From the NCBI RefSeq assembly GCF_003182135.1, contig NZ_QGTL01000006.1, positions 285,836-349,835 of the forward strand: 64,000 bases of DNA, read 5' to 3'. Position 1 is the stretch's first letter. Every line of letters begins with the position of its first letter. The DNA is from Nocardia neocaledoniensis. Its GTDB lineage: Bacteria > Actinomycetota > Actinomycetes > Mycobacteriales > Mycobacteriaceae. This document shows positions 26,463 through 36,179 of this stretch, in pieces. A program made the position numbers and the translations under genes. Below the pieces are notes generated by a model. It did no database searches, had not been told where the DNA came from, and was given only the letters and a program-made list of their open reading frames with translations.

Positions 26463-27683
26463 TTATCCGACCTGCTGACTCGTTTCCGCACCCAGCGCGA
26501 GCAGGCGAGACAGATCGGCGGGCCGAGCGAACGTGTCAGCGAATGCGTTCGCGAGCGCGGGGTCTCCTTGGGCAGCCATCAGGAGCTGCTGCAGTTCGGC
26601 CGGCGGAGCGAGAACAGCGTCTGTCCAGCGTGCTGCGGGATGAGCGGTCCCGGTAAGCCAGGGTGCCGCGGCCGCCTCCATCCAGGTTCGGTCGAACGGC
26701 CCCGCAGGACCGGCCAAAATCGCCGAGGCGTAGTCAGCCGCACAATGGGCCGCGTTGTTTGCGCCCTGCGCACCGCCGGGGTCCATCCGGCACACCACAT
26801 CACCACCGCCGAGGATTGGCTGCCCGGAGGGAAGTACTCCCACCGGGCGCCGCACGGTCGGGGTGACGCCGCCGACCGCGACGGCGCCGCCGTCGGTCAG
26901 TTCGGCCGCGCGATAGCGGTCGGCGAGGTCAGCGGGCAGCGTCTCCCCGAGCAACCGTACGGCCCGACGCCACCGTTCGGCCGGCGACTCATACATACCG
27001 AAGGCATCGAGCGGCCCCCCGGGCAGCGCTTCGATCAAGAGCATCTCGCAACACCGTTCCTGCCCCGGCGCGCCGGTGAAACCCGGATAGGAGATGACTT
27101 CGCCGAGTCCGGGCAGCGACACATACATGCCATAACCGTCGGGATCGGCCGCGACACCGTCCAGGTAGAAAACCGCTAGCCGCCGAGCAGGTTCCCCAGG
27201 CGCTGGCCATCCGGGGTCGACCGGAAAATACGCGGCGAGCTCCGCAGAGGCGCGGGTGACCACGGTCAGATCGGCACGAGCTGCCCGGCGCTCGAGTTCG
27301 GCCGTCGAAGGATCGGCGATCTCCAGTTCCCCACCTGCATCCACGTAGTCAGTGAGCCACCGCGCGAAAACGGTGCGCTGATCTACGCTCTGCGCCGGGC
27401 GGCTCAATCGACCGGACCACCCCAGGACCCGCTGACCCTCCATCACCATGGCCAGCCGGATGCCCCGGATCTCAGGTGCCCGGGCACGCCAATGTCCAAG
27501 TCCCGCATCGGCCTCCAGGTCGAGGGTGCGCGGGAACTTGAGCTGAGTGCTGGTCACCGTACCGTCTAGAACGCTCGCAGCGTCGCGCGCGGCGACCAGC
27601 GTGACCGGCAGACCACCTCGCAACAGCCGATGCGCCAGTGGCAGTCCGCATTCACCCGCTCCCAGAATCTGAATGCTACCCAT
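26463..27683 (-). CDS. FAD-dependent monooxygenase, styrene monooxygenase StyA-like
   Basis: 406 residues from an ATG behind AAGGG. The N-terminal Rossmann motif reads ILGAGECGLPLAHRL. The rest follows the StyA/flavin-monooxygenase plan: a substrate domain with YVSLPGLGEVISYPGF and a C-terminal FAD-binding GGDVVCRMDPGGAQGANNA. StyA-type enzymes are two-component monooxygenases needing a separate flavin reductase; none is encoded nearby. Substrate unknown. The gene is monocistronic, with gene-free DNA on both sides. Confidence 0.75.
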   Translation of the reverse strand: MGSIQILGAGECGLPLAHRLLRGGLPVTLVAARDAASVLDGTVTSTQLKFPRTLDLEADAGLGHWRARAPEIRGIRLAMVMEGQRVLGWSGRLSRPAQSVDQRTVFARWLTDYVDAGGELEIADPSTAELERRAARADLTVVTRASAELAAYFPVDPGWPAPGEPARRLAVFYLDGVAADPDGYGMYVSLPGLGEVISYPGFTGAPGQERCCEMLLIEALPGGPLDAFGMYESPAERWRRAVRLLGETLPADLADRYRAAELTDGGAVAVGGVTPTVRRPVGVLPSGQPILGGGDVVCRMDPGGAQGANNAAHCAADYASAILAGPAGPFDRTWMEAAAAPWLTGTAHPAARWTDAVLAPPAELQQLLMAAQGDPALANAFADTFARPADLSRLLALGAETSQQVG

Positions 27684-28504
27684 AACCGTGCCCTTTCTCG
27701 GCTGATCCCCTGGTGTGATCGTCGGCGAATAGGTAGGACCAGCACATCGGTATCGGCTGCGCATAGTCGGCCTGTGATCACCTGCGCGGCCGCTGTCGGC
27801 TCGCGTCTGCGGTTCTTCGTCGATCTGTCCGGCGTCTCTGGACCGGCCCACACACCAGTTATCTGCGACGGCGGCCGGTCTCCACGGGTGGAACTCGGAC
27901 CCTTTGGCATATAGGTGTACTGATGTGCGAGGTTCGAACGCGGCTGGCTGGTGGGTGTTCGCCGAGCGCTGCATGGCCGCGCTGAGCGTTCCTTATGTTC
28001 GTCGCGGCACGGAGGCGGCGCAAGCGTGCGCACGCCGCCGAGGGCGCTAGGGCACCGAGCTGGCGGCGAGCGGCCCGCAGCAGCGGGCCGGCACTGTCGC
28101 TGAAGCCGCCTCCAGGACAAGCTCTAGCCCCGAACCTGCTGCGTGTGGTCGAGCGCCGAGATCCGCATCATCCACTGCGCGCCCCGCGGTGCTCCATAAC
28201 CGCATCGCCCACCGTTCCGGGCACGACCCGACCTGCGCGTGCACAACGACGCGAGCCCGCTCGCCGAGATCGCCGGCCGGCCGCCACGCGCACTGCTCGT
28301 TCCTCGTGTCGGTGAGTACTGGTGTGGACCTGTGGCAGCCCGGAATTCGAACATTCCGATCTGGTCCACCGGCGGCGTTCTCGCGTCCTCCTGTGTTGAG
28401 CCGACCACGGCAGGCGCCACCGTGAGGGGACTCCGCGATCGCCCTGGTGACGGGTGCGCGACGATTCAGAGCAGAGTTGGGTCGTTGCAGCGCATCAGGT
28501 GCGC
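27684..28504. other. 820-base gap without recognised gene
   Basis: All frames are short, Arg-rich or Ser-rich shadow frames typical of non-coding high-GC DNA. The left end should hold the promoter for the flavoprotein gene. Nothing else was recognised. Confidence 0.4.
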
Positions 28505-31500
28505 CTACGACGGCAGGTGCTTGGCCAGTGTCCCGAAATATCTATGCCCGCCCCATGCTTGGCGGCTCCCGATGACATACAGGCGCCGCTTTGCCCGGCT
28601 CACGGCGACGTTGAGCAGGTTCGGAGTGCTGGATGCCCAGGCCCGCGAACCCGAGCTCGCGGGATTGCTGCCGAGCACGAGGATCACCACGTCGGCCTGC
28701 TTGCCTTGCGCGGTGTGGACTGTTCCTGCTACCAGCCCTGGGTATTTTCGTGCGCGGGCACGAAGTTGGCGGGAGATATCGCGGAACGGCCCGACTACCA
28801 TGACCTCGGACATGTCGAAGTCGAGATCGGCCAGGCTGCGCAGGATCCGGTCGAGGTATTTGCCTTCGTCAGGGATCCAATGTCCCTGCGCGTAGTCGCT
28901 GACGATATCAATCCACTTCGATCCCGGAAGCGTGGGGTAGTCGGCAGCGAACTTCTCGGAGGCTCCTGACCCGGTGCCGTTGATCATGAACCCGTCGTAG
29001 GCGATCGTGTTGACGATGTCGAACATCGGCTGGTCGCAGCGTCGATGCACCGACAGAGGGACACCGACCCAGTTCTTTCCGGCGGCATCGGGAAGTTCGG
29101 TACCCAGGGCGGTCAGCCGGTCAGCGAGCCGCTGGACCGAGGTGCGGCTCGGTGACCATTGTTCATCGACGCCCAACTCGTGACGGATTCCTTGTTCGGC
29201 GCTGAAAGGAAGGCTGGTGATCGGTTCGAGCTGCAACGGATCGCCGACCACAACTGCGCGTTTAGTCCGCCACAGTGCGCCGACCGCGCTCTGCGGAGTG
29301 GCCTGCCCGGCTTCGTCGATCAGTAGCCAGCCGAGTGCTTCACGACCCAAGTGGCTGAACAGCCGGCCGTAGGAGGCGAACGTTGTGGACACGACGGGCA
29401 CCACGAAGAACAGGCTCTGCCACGCAGCCTGGGCGGCCTCCGGCGGGATGTTCGCCGGCGCTGCGCCGACCAGGATGTCGATGGCGGCCTGCAGGTTTCG
29501 CTGCAGAATCTGCGCGGAATGCTGCAAGAACGTTCGATGCAGGGTCAAGGAGGCGAGGAACAACTCGCTGCGTGCACGGTTCCATTCATGATCGGTCCAC
29601 GGGGCGGTCACCTCTCGTGCTTCGCGGTCGTGCCACCAGGCGCTGCCCGGAAAGTACCGTCCCAGGGACGTAGCCGAATCGTCGAGTTGTTGTGCGAGCG
29701 TCGCCAGGTCGCGCGCACAGGCGGACCTGGCGGCGTCATGGACTCTTTCAGCATGTAGGGCTTGCTCGAGTTCTTCCTCCGCGCTGGCGAGGTCGCAGCG
29801 GGCGGTTTCCAGGGGTGCGTGGGTGAACGCGAGGTGGGAGACTCCGGCGGCGAGCGCCTGCTCTGATTCCAGCGCGGTACGCGCTTGTTCGACGGCGTCA
29901 CTTGCGCGGTCGAGCTCTGACTGAATGTCGTCGTATCGGTCTTGCGCCTGCTGACGGTCCTGTTGCGCGGTTGCGTATTCGGTGGCGAGCCAGGCGGCGT
30001 GCTGACGCCAGTCGCCGCGCGCGGCGCCCAGGGTCCACACCGTTTTCCACCGGCCCGGTCGGGCTGTTTGATGTGCGGCGCGGGCATCCCATCGCTGTCG
30101 AAGCTCGGATTCCCGGGCTTCGACTTCGCGTTTCGCTGCTGCCAAGCGCCCGTCTCTGATCCGGTCGGCGTGGGCCTGTCGGGTTTGCAGAGTTTGTTCG
30201 GCGATGGCCACACGTTCGCGAACGGCACGCTCGGCCTCCTCCACACGCACTCGACGAAGCTTGTCGGCCTCGAGCTCGAGCACTCCAACGGACTCCGCCG
30301 CCGCAGTGGCGCGCTGACGCGCCGCGGCAACGCGCCGAGCCACCGCCGGGTGCATTTCATCCAGTCCGGCCAATTCCCGTTGCTTGCGTGTCTGGCGCTC
30401 GATGTTCTGGTGGGCTGTGGCCCTGGAGAGTCGCAGGGTCTCGACCCGCTCGACGGCCCGGGTGAATTCCGCTCGCGCCTGTGTCCAGGTCAGCGCGGGG
30501 AGGGTCTGTCCGAACTCCTCAAGCACCAGCCGCATGCCGCGCCAATCTCTGGCGGGCTCGGTGTCACCGGCGGCGACGGATTCGTCTGGCTTGTGGTACC
30601 AGAATCTGTCGGCGAACCGTGAACGGTTGTCTTTGTTGCCGAGGCGGGCGGCCACCAGTGCCCACCCGGTCAGCGGGTCGGTCAGCGGAGGTGGCGGCGG
30701 GTCCTTCGGCATCAGCAGGGCCGAGGCGATCTCTGCGAAATATTCGATCTCTGCGGCACTGTCGCGCCAGCAGTCGGCGATCGCGTCCGCGGCGGGGATC
30801 TCGTCGGTGACGTTTTCCACTGCGCCGTTGTTCGCGGAGGCGACAACCATCTCGAACCCTGTCAGCTCCGGTCGCCACTCGCGGACCACCCGCGTGTATT
30901 GACCGGTCTTCCATCGCCGTTCCTGCTCGAGGAACGCGTCTGCCGGGTCGGACAGAGCGGCCAGGCGCTTCGCGCGGTGGGTGATGATCTCGGCGACGAG
31001 GTCGCGCAGCATCGTCGTCTTGCCCGTCCCGGGTGGACCGTTCACACCGACGATCCCGGTGTCGGGCATGGTCAGCGCGGTGTTGACTGCCAGTTGCTGA
31101 TTCAACGCGAGTGCGTGCGTGGGATCGCTGAGCCACCGCCCGCTGGGGATGGCCTGCGGCGCGGTCCTGGCCGCCACCGCTTCCAGGTCGTTGCGCACGT
31201 CGATCCTTGCCGACGACCGGATCTCGCTCATGGGCAGCAGATAGTGCGCCAACGCTGGCCCGATGTCGGCCTTGCCGACCTTTTCGGCCACCAGTCGAAG
31301 ATCCTGCATCAGGAAACTGTTGAGGAAGTCGGTCTCGCCGGCGCGCCCGGAGGCCTTGCGCGAGACGACTTTGCTCTGGATCCGGATCTCCGCATGGGGT
31401 AACGCTGCGCCGATTCCGATCGTTGCCGCAGCTGTCTCCAGACATTTGACGAGCATGTCCACGTCCAGGACGCGCCGCTCCGGCTGTTTGGACGGCACTG

Positions 31501-32041
31501 GCGGCGCTTGTCCCGCCGTTGATTCCGATTGCGGTTGCTGCGGTTGCGCCGATTCCGGCGCGGTGACGATCTTCAACCAGTCGCGGGTGAAATCCATCGA
31601 CGAATCCTGGAATTCGGCCACCCAATCCCGGTCCGGCCCCTCCCGCAGGACCGTAGCCACGGCCCAGCCGCAGCTCGACAACACCACGGAGTCATCGATC
31701 GCTCGCCCGTCCTCGCCGACCGCGAACGCCGCCAGGGCACTTTCGCCACCCGGTCGTTCGTCGTAGCTCTCCGGGTCCGGTTCGAATACCGAGGCCAGCA
31801 ACTCGCCGGCCCTCTCGAGCTGGTAGATGCCTAGGTAGACGATGTGCTGCCACGCCTGGTTGGGTCGCAGGCCCCGACCGGCGAGCTCGTGTCCAGGCTC
31901 CCACGGCAGAGGTTGGCCGTCCTTCAGGGCGAACATCAGACGCTCCTGGTCGACCTTGTCCACCTTCTGCGGGTTGAACATCTCCGTGGTCAACCAGAAA
32001 TCGACGATCCCGGCACGCCTCGCGTCGACGCCGAACGCCAT
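28505..32041 (-). CDS. Upf1-like SF1 helicase with long coiled coils
   Basis: 1178 residues from an ATG seven bases after GGAGG. An N-terminal region of about 300 residues is followed by Walker A GVNGPPGTGKTTML. A coiled-coil insertion of about 300 residues rich in Glu, Arg, Ala and Gln follows. The second half contains LLIDEAGQATPQS (DEAG box), VVVGDPLQLEPI, and the C-terminal TVHTAQGKQADVVILVLG and NVAVSRAKRRLYVIG. This is the Upf1/Dna2 type of SF1 helicase. Similar large proteins are frequent in phage-defence islands. Defence function is inferred. Confidence 0.75.
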   Translation of the reverse strand: MAFGVDARRAGIVDFWLTTEMFNPQKVDKVDQERLMFALKDGQPLPWEPGHELAGRGLRPNQAWQHIVYLGIYQLERAGELLASVFEPDPESYDERPGGESALAAFAVGEDGRAIDDSVVLSSCGWAVATVLREGPDRDWVAEFQDSSMDFTRDWLKIVTAPESAQPQQPQSESTAGQAPPVPSKQPERRVLDVDMLVKCLETAAATIGIGAALPHAEIRIQSKVVSRKASGRAGETDFLNSFLMQDLRLVAEKVGKADIGPALAHYLLPMSEIRSSARIDVRNDLEAVAARTAPQAIPSGRWLSDPTHALALNQQLAVNTALTMPDTGIVGVNGPPGTGKTTMLRDLVAEIITHRAKRLAALSDPADAFLEQERRWKTGQYTRVVREWRPELTGFEMVVASANNGAVENVTDEIPAADAIADCWRDSAAEIEYFAEIASALLMPKDPPPPPLTDPLTGWALVAARLGNKDNRSRFADRFWYHKPDESVAAGDTEPARDWRGMRLVLEEFGQTLPALTWTQARAEFTRAVERVETLRLSRATAHQNIERQTRKQRELAGLDEMHPAVARRVAAARQRATAAAESVGVLELEADKLRRVRVEEAERAVRERVAIAEQTLQTRQAHADRIRDGRLAAAKREVEARESELRQRWDARAAHQTARPGRWKTVWTLGAARGDWRQHAAWLATEYATAQQDRQQAQDRYDDIQSELDRASDAVEQARTALESEQALAAGVSHLAFTHAPLETARCDLASAEEELEQALHAERVHDAARSACARDLATLAQQLDDSATSLGRYFPGSAWWHDREAREVTAPWTDHEWNRARSELFLASLTLHRTFLQHSAQILQRNLQAAIDILVGAAPANIPPEAAQAAWQSLFFVVPVVSTTFASYGRLFSHLGREALGWLLIDEAGQATPQSAVGALWRTKRAVVVGDPLQLEPITSLPFSAEQGIRHELGVDEQWSPSRTSVQRLADRLTALGTELPDAAGKNWVGVPLSVHRRCDQPMFDIVNTIAYDGFMINGTGSGASEKFAADYPTLPGSKWIDIVSDYAQGHWIPDEGKYLDRILRSLADLDFDMSEVMVVGPFRDISRQLRARARKYPGLVAGTVHTAQGKQADVVILVLGSNPASSGSRAWASSTPNLLNVAVSRAKRRLYVIGSRQAWGGHRYFGTLAKHLPS

Positions 32042-32502
32042 CCGCAGCCTCCCCTCCACAGCACCGTTTCCCACCGCAGTCCATCATATTCCGGTCGAGC
32101 GCAAGTCGGAGACGACAGTCAACCACCCGACACACTCGGCCCGAGGTCGCGTCGACGCAGGTCTTCCGCCTGTCCACTACCCGCAGGGTGTTCGAGGGTA
32201 GGTCGGCAGCAGGTGCTTCAATCCAAACGACAGTAGACTCCGCGGCCGTCGTCGCGACCGAAGCCGGACCGGCTGCACGACAGTCGACCCGTGGCAACTG
32301 GACCACACGCGAAGCGCCTCGTTCACACGACCAGCCCAGCCGCGCTTGGAGCAGGCTCCGGCCTGTTGGCGGGTGCCGTGATCGCGGTGACTCGACCCGC
32401 GTCATTTCCGCTTATACCGGCCTGTCGACCTCAAACCGGGCTCGCGGTCCGTCTGGTCCGAACGTCGACGAGAATATTCAGGGCGACGAACCTCGTTTGG
32501 TC
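32042..32502. other. Gap between LanM and helicase genes
   Basis: 460 bases without a convincing gene. It must carry the 3' end of the lanthipeptide transcript and the promoter of the helicase gene. No clear hairpin terminator was found. Confidence 0.35.
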
Positions 32503-35500
32503 TCAAGGCACAAGGAAAGGGCTGGGCACACCCGGAGCGGCGCTCACCCGAAGAGCACCGAACCCGATTCCCGCCAGACCGTTGTATAGACCCGGCACCT
32601 CGAGATCGCGCTGAATGCCGCAACGCCAACCTTCCTCGGTGATCGAGTCGACGACTGTTGCCGCGTGTCGGCGCAACCGCGTCCACAGCTCTCCGTCCGC
32701 ACGATCGGAAGCGACAGTCACAGCGAGTTCCAAGCTGCCGAAGTCACCGTGGCACAGCGAATTTCCATTGCCGAAGCCGCTCCGCAGAGTCGTCTCCAGC
32801 GCCGCTACCATGTCGGACTCCACGCCGTCGTCGGCACAGTGTCTCAGGATGTGTAGGCGGGTGAGGCCGATACCGACAGCACCGTGACACCAGGCGATGG
32901 TGTTGCCTTCGGTATCGGTCCAGTCGCCGACTTTCTCCGTGGCAGGACCTTCGTGTCCGGAGAACCGCCGAATATCGCGCCAGTTACCATGTTTCGGCTC
33001 GAACAACCGCCGTTCGTAGTCCACTGCCAACAGGGCCGCATCGAGATAGGTCTCGTCCCCGAGCAATTCGCTCGCACATACCAGTGCCGAGGCGATTCCG
33101 GACGCGCCATGACCATAACCTGCCAGCGGCTCCTCAACGAGGCCGAGCTCGTGCATGCGCCGCGGCATCCACGCCGCGTTCCCCGACCCCGCACCCTGGG
33201 CCGTCAGCAGCCGATCGGCCGCGTCACGAATGACATCGAGAATGTCTGCGTCGCCGCTGATCCGGGACAAAGTACCCGCGCCGAGCAACGCGCCTGCGGC
33301 GCCGTCGATCACTGCGAAGTCCTCGTCGCGAGCAATCAAAGGCGGCATCGCGGCCACGAGCGACCGCGCGATGGCAATCAAGCCATCGTCCGCCCACAAC
33401 GCACCGAGCTGCGCGAGCGCGTACACCGCGCCGCCGAGCCCAATCAGACCCAGCACATCCGTACCACGGCCGAATCGACCGCGGCGAAGTTGCTGTACCG
33501 CGGCACCGGCCGCTCGCCGCGCCAGATCGCGGTACTCGGCGTCACCGCTGACCTCCGCATAGTGACCAAGGAACAGCGCGATGCCGAGTCCCCCTGCATA
33601 CAGGTCCGGGCCCGTTACTCCGACCTGCCAATTGGTCTCCGCGCCGGTCCGGACGCCGAGCCAGACCGCGCCCTCGGAATCGCCGACTGCCAGATCAACC
33701 AGGCGCTCAGCCACGGCCTGCGCCACCCCATACAACGGCTCGTCGTCTATCGGCGTCGCAGCTGGCGCGTGTGCGTCGCGCGCGACCGCGACGGGTTCAT
33801 CCCAACGAACACCGTTGCTCAACATGCATGCCCGGATCAGCCAGATCTGCCGCGCGAGGTCCTCGTCACCGAGCCGCTCAAGTGCCTCGTTGAGCAATTG
33901 CCAACCGGAGGTCACACCGGTGTCCAGGACAACAGCGCCCTGATCATCCAAAACCTCGGTGCCATCGACTCGCGCGTCGAAGGCGGGAATGTCGACAGCC
34001 CACAACGCACGTCGCTCGCTCTCGGTCACCGCGGCCAGTCCTGGCTTGGTGGCGACCTCCCGCCACAACAGGTCGAAGTGTTCCTCCAGATCCCACCGGT
34101 TCCGTAGCAGTCGAGGATGAAACGACATCCCGAGAATCAGTCCGTAGGTGCTCGTGTCTCGAAGGAGGACGCGGACCTGGTCCGTGCGAAACGCAGCTAA
34201 TGGCCCGTCCTGGCGCGTCAACGCGTCTCGATTGCGCCCGAGGAGCGTGTACACCTCGGTAAATCCGACGAGGACGGAATCCACATAGTCCCGCAGTCGG
34301 ACAACGTGGTCGGGTTGATTGTCACCGCGCGGCACCGCCGCCTTGCGCAGTCGAATCCGCATCCGGTCGGTGCCGGGGGCTTCGACGTGTGGGATGCGAA
34401 TCGAACTCGCCCCCGCCCCGTCCTGAACACTCATCCCCGATCGGTCTGCCCAGCCGTAGGGGCCGGCAGGCAACAGGCCTGCGTGGATCACCGAGCTTCC
34501 GAACAGCTCGTCTGCGGCGGTCTCTGCCACCGACCGATTGCCGGATCGCAAGACTTCGAGACGCGGTTGCAGCAGGGTCTCCAGGTCGATCAAGACCGGC
34601 TGATCACCTGCGGCGATCAGATTTTCGGCGTTGGCGTCGCTGGCATGCAACACATAGAGCAACGCCAGCAGCGCGCCTTGGCGCCGATAGAAGGTGCGCA
34701 ATTCGATGGACCCTGTACACGGCCAGGCCTGGACGTACTCCATCCAGCCGTAGTCGCCCCGATCGAAACATCGCACGGTGCGAAGGTTCAATCCGTCAGT
34801 CCGCTCGTTCACCCATTCGAGCAGATCCTGGAAATGCGCGTCGACGCCGAACGGTCGGGGTTTGTACACGGCCTTCCAGCCGGAGGAGAATTCGATCACC
34901 GCAACCGACCGGGAGCTCCGATGCGAGTCCCCCAGCCCCGCTCGAACAGTTGCCAGATGCCCGAGGGATGCAGGCGCCCCGAGCGTTGTCAGGAGTTCGG
35001 GCAGGTCGGTGACGAGCCGTTCGAGAAGTTCCACCGCGAACGCCTGCCAGAGTTCCGCAACGGTGTGCAAGCGTTGCGCCAATAGCGGGAACTCGTCGAA
35101 CAACGCGCGGCGTCTCCCGGGCTCCGTGAATCGCGCGACGGCTTCGGCGAACCGATCAGCAGGCTCCTTGGCAACGGACGGGTTCGCCGCGTGCTCTTTG
35201 GCGAGCTCCGCCACCATGCTGCGGTGCAGCATCGTGTCCAGTCGCACGGCCAGCGAGTTTCGCACAAGGTCCCTCACCAACTCTTCCCGATCGGCGAAAA
35301 CAGACGACACGTTGCTATCCGTGTCGACCAGCAGCTCGTCCATACGCGCGCAAACGTTTCTGTATGCCCGCTCGAGTAGGCATCCGACCGTCACGAGAAA
35401 CGGTCGCTCTTGATCCCAAGGGCTGTCGGGGTTTTCACACAGCGACTCCGAGATCGCGTCCAGCGCCTGAGGCATCGGCTCCGTCAGCAATGCCAGCAGC

Positions 35501-35670
35501 CGCTGTTCATCGAGATCGGCTGTCGTCAGACGCAACTGCCACAGCTCTTCTCCACTCAGAACGGCACCGCATTCCGCAGTGCCGTTCGAGCCGCCCACTT
35601 GGAACGGAATCCCCTTGCGCCACCTCGCCAACCGTTCAACGGGATTCACCGAAGAACTGTCCGTTGCCAC
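32503..35670 (-). CDS. lanM: Class II lanthipeptide synthetase LanM
   Basis: 1055 residues, normal for LanM. The N-terminal dehydratase carries the kinase-like motifs AVYKPRPFGVD, HASDANAENL and VLIDLETLLQ. These phosphorylate and eliminate Ser/Thr of the precursor. The C-terminal LanC-like cyclase has the zinc ligands in WCHG (Cys928) and LCHG (Cys973-His974) plus GLYNGLAGIG. The precursor gene lies 14 bases upstream in the same direction. No LanT-type transporter/protease, immunity or tailoring gene is adjacent. GTG start with GGAC nine bases before. Confidence 0.9.
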   Translation of the reverse strand: MATDSSSVNPVERLARWRKGIPFQVGGSNGTAECGAVLSGEELWQLRLTTADLDEQRLLALLTEPMPQALDAISESLCENPDSPWDQERPFLVTVGCLLERAYRNVCARMDELLVDTDSNVSSVFADREELVRDLVRNSLAVRLDTMLHRSMVAELAKEHAANPSVAKEPADRFAEAVARFTEPGRRRALFDEFPLLAQRLHTVAELWQAFAVELLERLVTDLPELLTTLGAPASLGHLATVRAGLGDSHRSSRSVAVIEFSSGWKAVYKPRPFGVDAHFQDLLEWVNERTDGLNLRTVRCFDRGDYGWMEYVQAWPCTGSIELRTFYRRQGALLALLYVLHASDANAENLIAAGDQPVLIDLETLLQPRLEVLRSGNRSVAETAADELFGSSVIHAGLLPAGPYGWADRSGMSVQDGAGASSIRIPHVEAPGTDRMRIRLRKAAVPRGDNQPDHVVRLRDYVDSVLVGFTEVYTLLGRNRDALTRQDGPLAAFRTDQVRVLLRDTSTYGLILGMSFHPRLLRNRWDLEEHFDLLWREVATKPGLAAVTESERRALWAVDIPAFDARVDGTEVLDDQGAVVLDTGVTSGWQLLNEALERLGDEDLARQIWLIRACMLSNGVRWDEPVAVARDAHAPAATPIDDEPLYGVAQAVAERLVDLAVGDSEGAVWLGVRTGAETNWQVGVTGPDLYAGGLGIALFLGHYAEVSGDAEYRDLARRAAGAAVQQLRRGRFGRGTDVLGLIGLGGAVYALAQLGALWADDGLIAIARSLVAAMPPLIARDEDFAVIDGAAGALLGAGTLSRISGDADILDVIRDAADRLLTAQGAGSGNAAWMPRRMHELGLVEEPLAGYGHGASGIASALVCASELLGDETYLDAALLAVDYERRLFEPKHGNWRDIRRFSGHEGPATEKVGDWTDTEGNTIAWCHGAVGIGLTRLHILRHCADDGVESDMVAALETTLRSGFGNGNSLCHGDFGSLELAVTVASDRADGELWTRLRRHAATVVDSITEEGWRCGIQRDLEVPGLYNGLAGIGFGALRVSAAPGVPSPFLVP

Positions 35671-35684
35671 GGCGCGTCGTCCTG

Positions 35685-35846
35685 CTACGAGCAGCAGGTC
35701 GGGAACGAAGAGAACGCCGTGTGAATAGTGGCGAGTGAGGTTGCCTGCATATCCTGCAACCGAATGAATTCCAGGACTTCGTCTTCGAGGTCCCCAGCCG
35801 CGTCGAATCCGACTCGAGCCGTCTCCTGAACCGCAACACCGGACAT
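35685..35846 (-). CDS. lanA: Lanthipeptide precursor peptide
   Basis: 53 residues from the ATG nine bases after GAAGGA (an ATG two codons earlier is possible). An acidic leader (MSGVAVQETARVGFDAAGDL, then EDEVLEFIRLQDMQA) is followed by a Ser/Thr-rich C terminus: TSLATIHTAFSSFPTCCS. The two Cys are adjacent, next to last, so at most two lanthionine bridges can form with seven or more Ser/Thr upstream. No Gly-Gly cleavage motif is present; cleavage after the MQA is a guess. Placement directly before lanM and the Cys/Ser/Thr core support the call. Confidence 0.75.
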   Translation of the reverse strand: MSGVAVQETARVGFDAAGDLEDEVLEFIRLQDMQATSLATIHTAFSSFPTCCS

Positions 35847-35871
35847 GTGCATCAATCCTTCGGCTTCGCTA

Positions 35872-35895
35872 GTGGGCGATGGGCTCATCGCCCAC
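35872..35895 (-). promoter_or_regulatory. Perfect 10-bp hairpin upstream of the precursor gene
   Basis: GTGGGCGATG (35872-35881) and its complement (35886-35895) with a four-base loop lie about 25 bases before the start codon. In the mRNA it would form a stable stem close to the ribosome site, or serve as an operator in DNA. Confidence 0.5.
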
Positions 35896-36179
35896 TCTGA
35901 CGTTACGCCGCCGACCTGACACGTCTATTCCCACAGCTGGGCAGCAAGCCGCTGGCTGCCAATTCTCGCAGTCCCAGAAGGGCCGGGCGGTACTCGAGGT
36001 GACCATCGCAGACACCGGCGCGTACTCGGCGGGAGACTACCGGCTACGAGACCCGGCCGCCTGCCCGCCACGAGTGAACACAGTCGAACTGACCAGCGTC
36101 ATCGGCCCCGGCTCCTCCCGCAAAGCACTGACCAGCAGTGCCGCATCGGTCCGGCGGTTGCCAACGAAAGGCACGTCTT

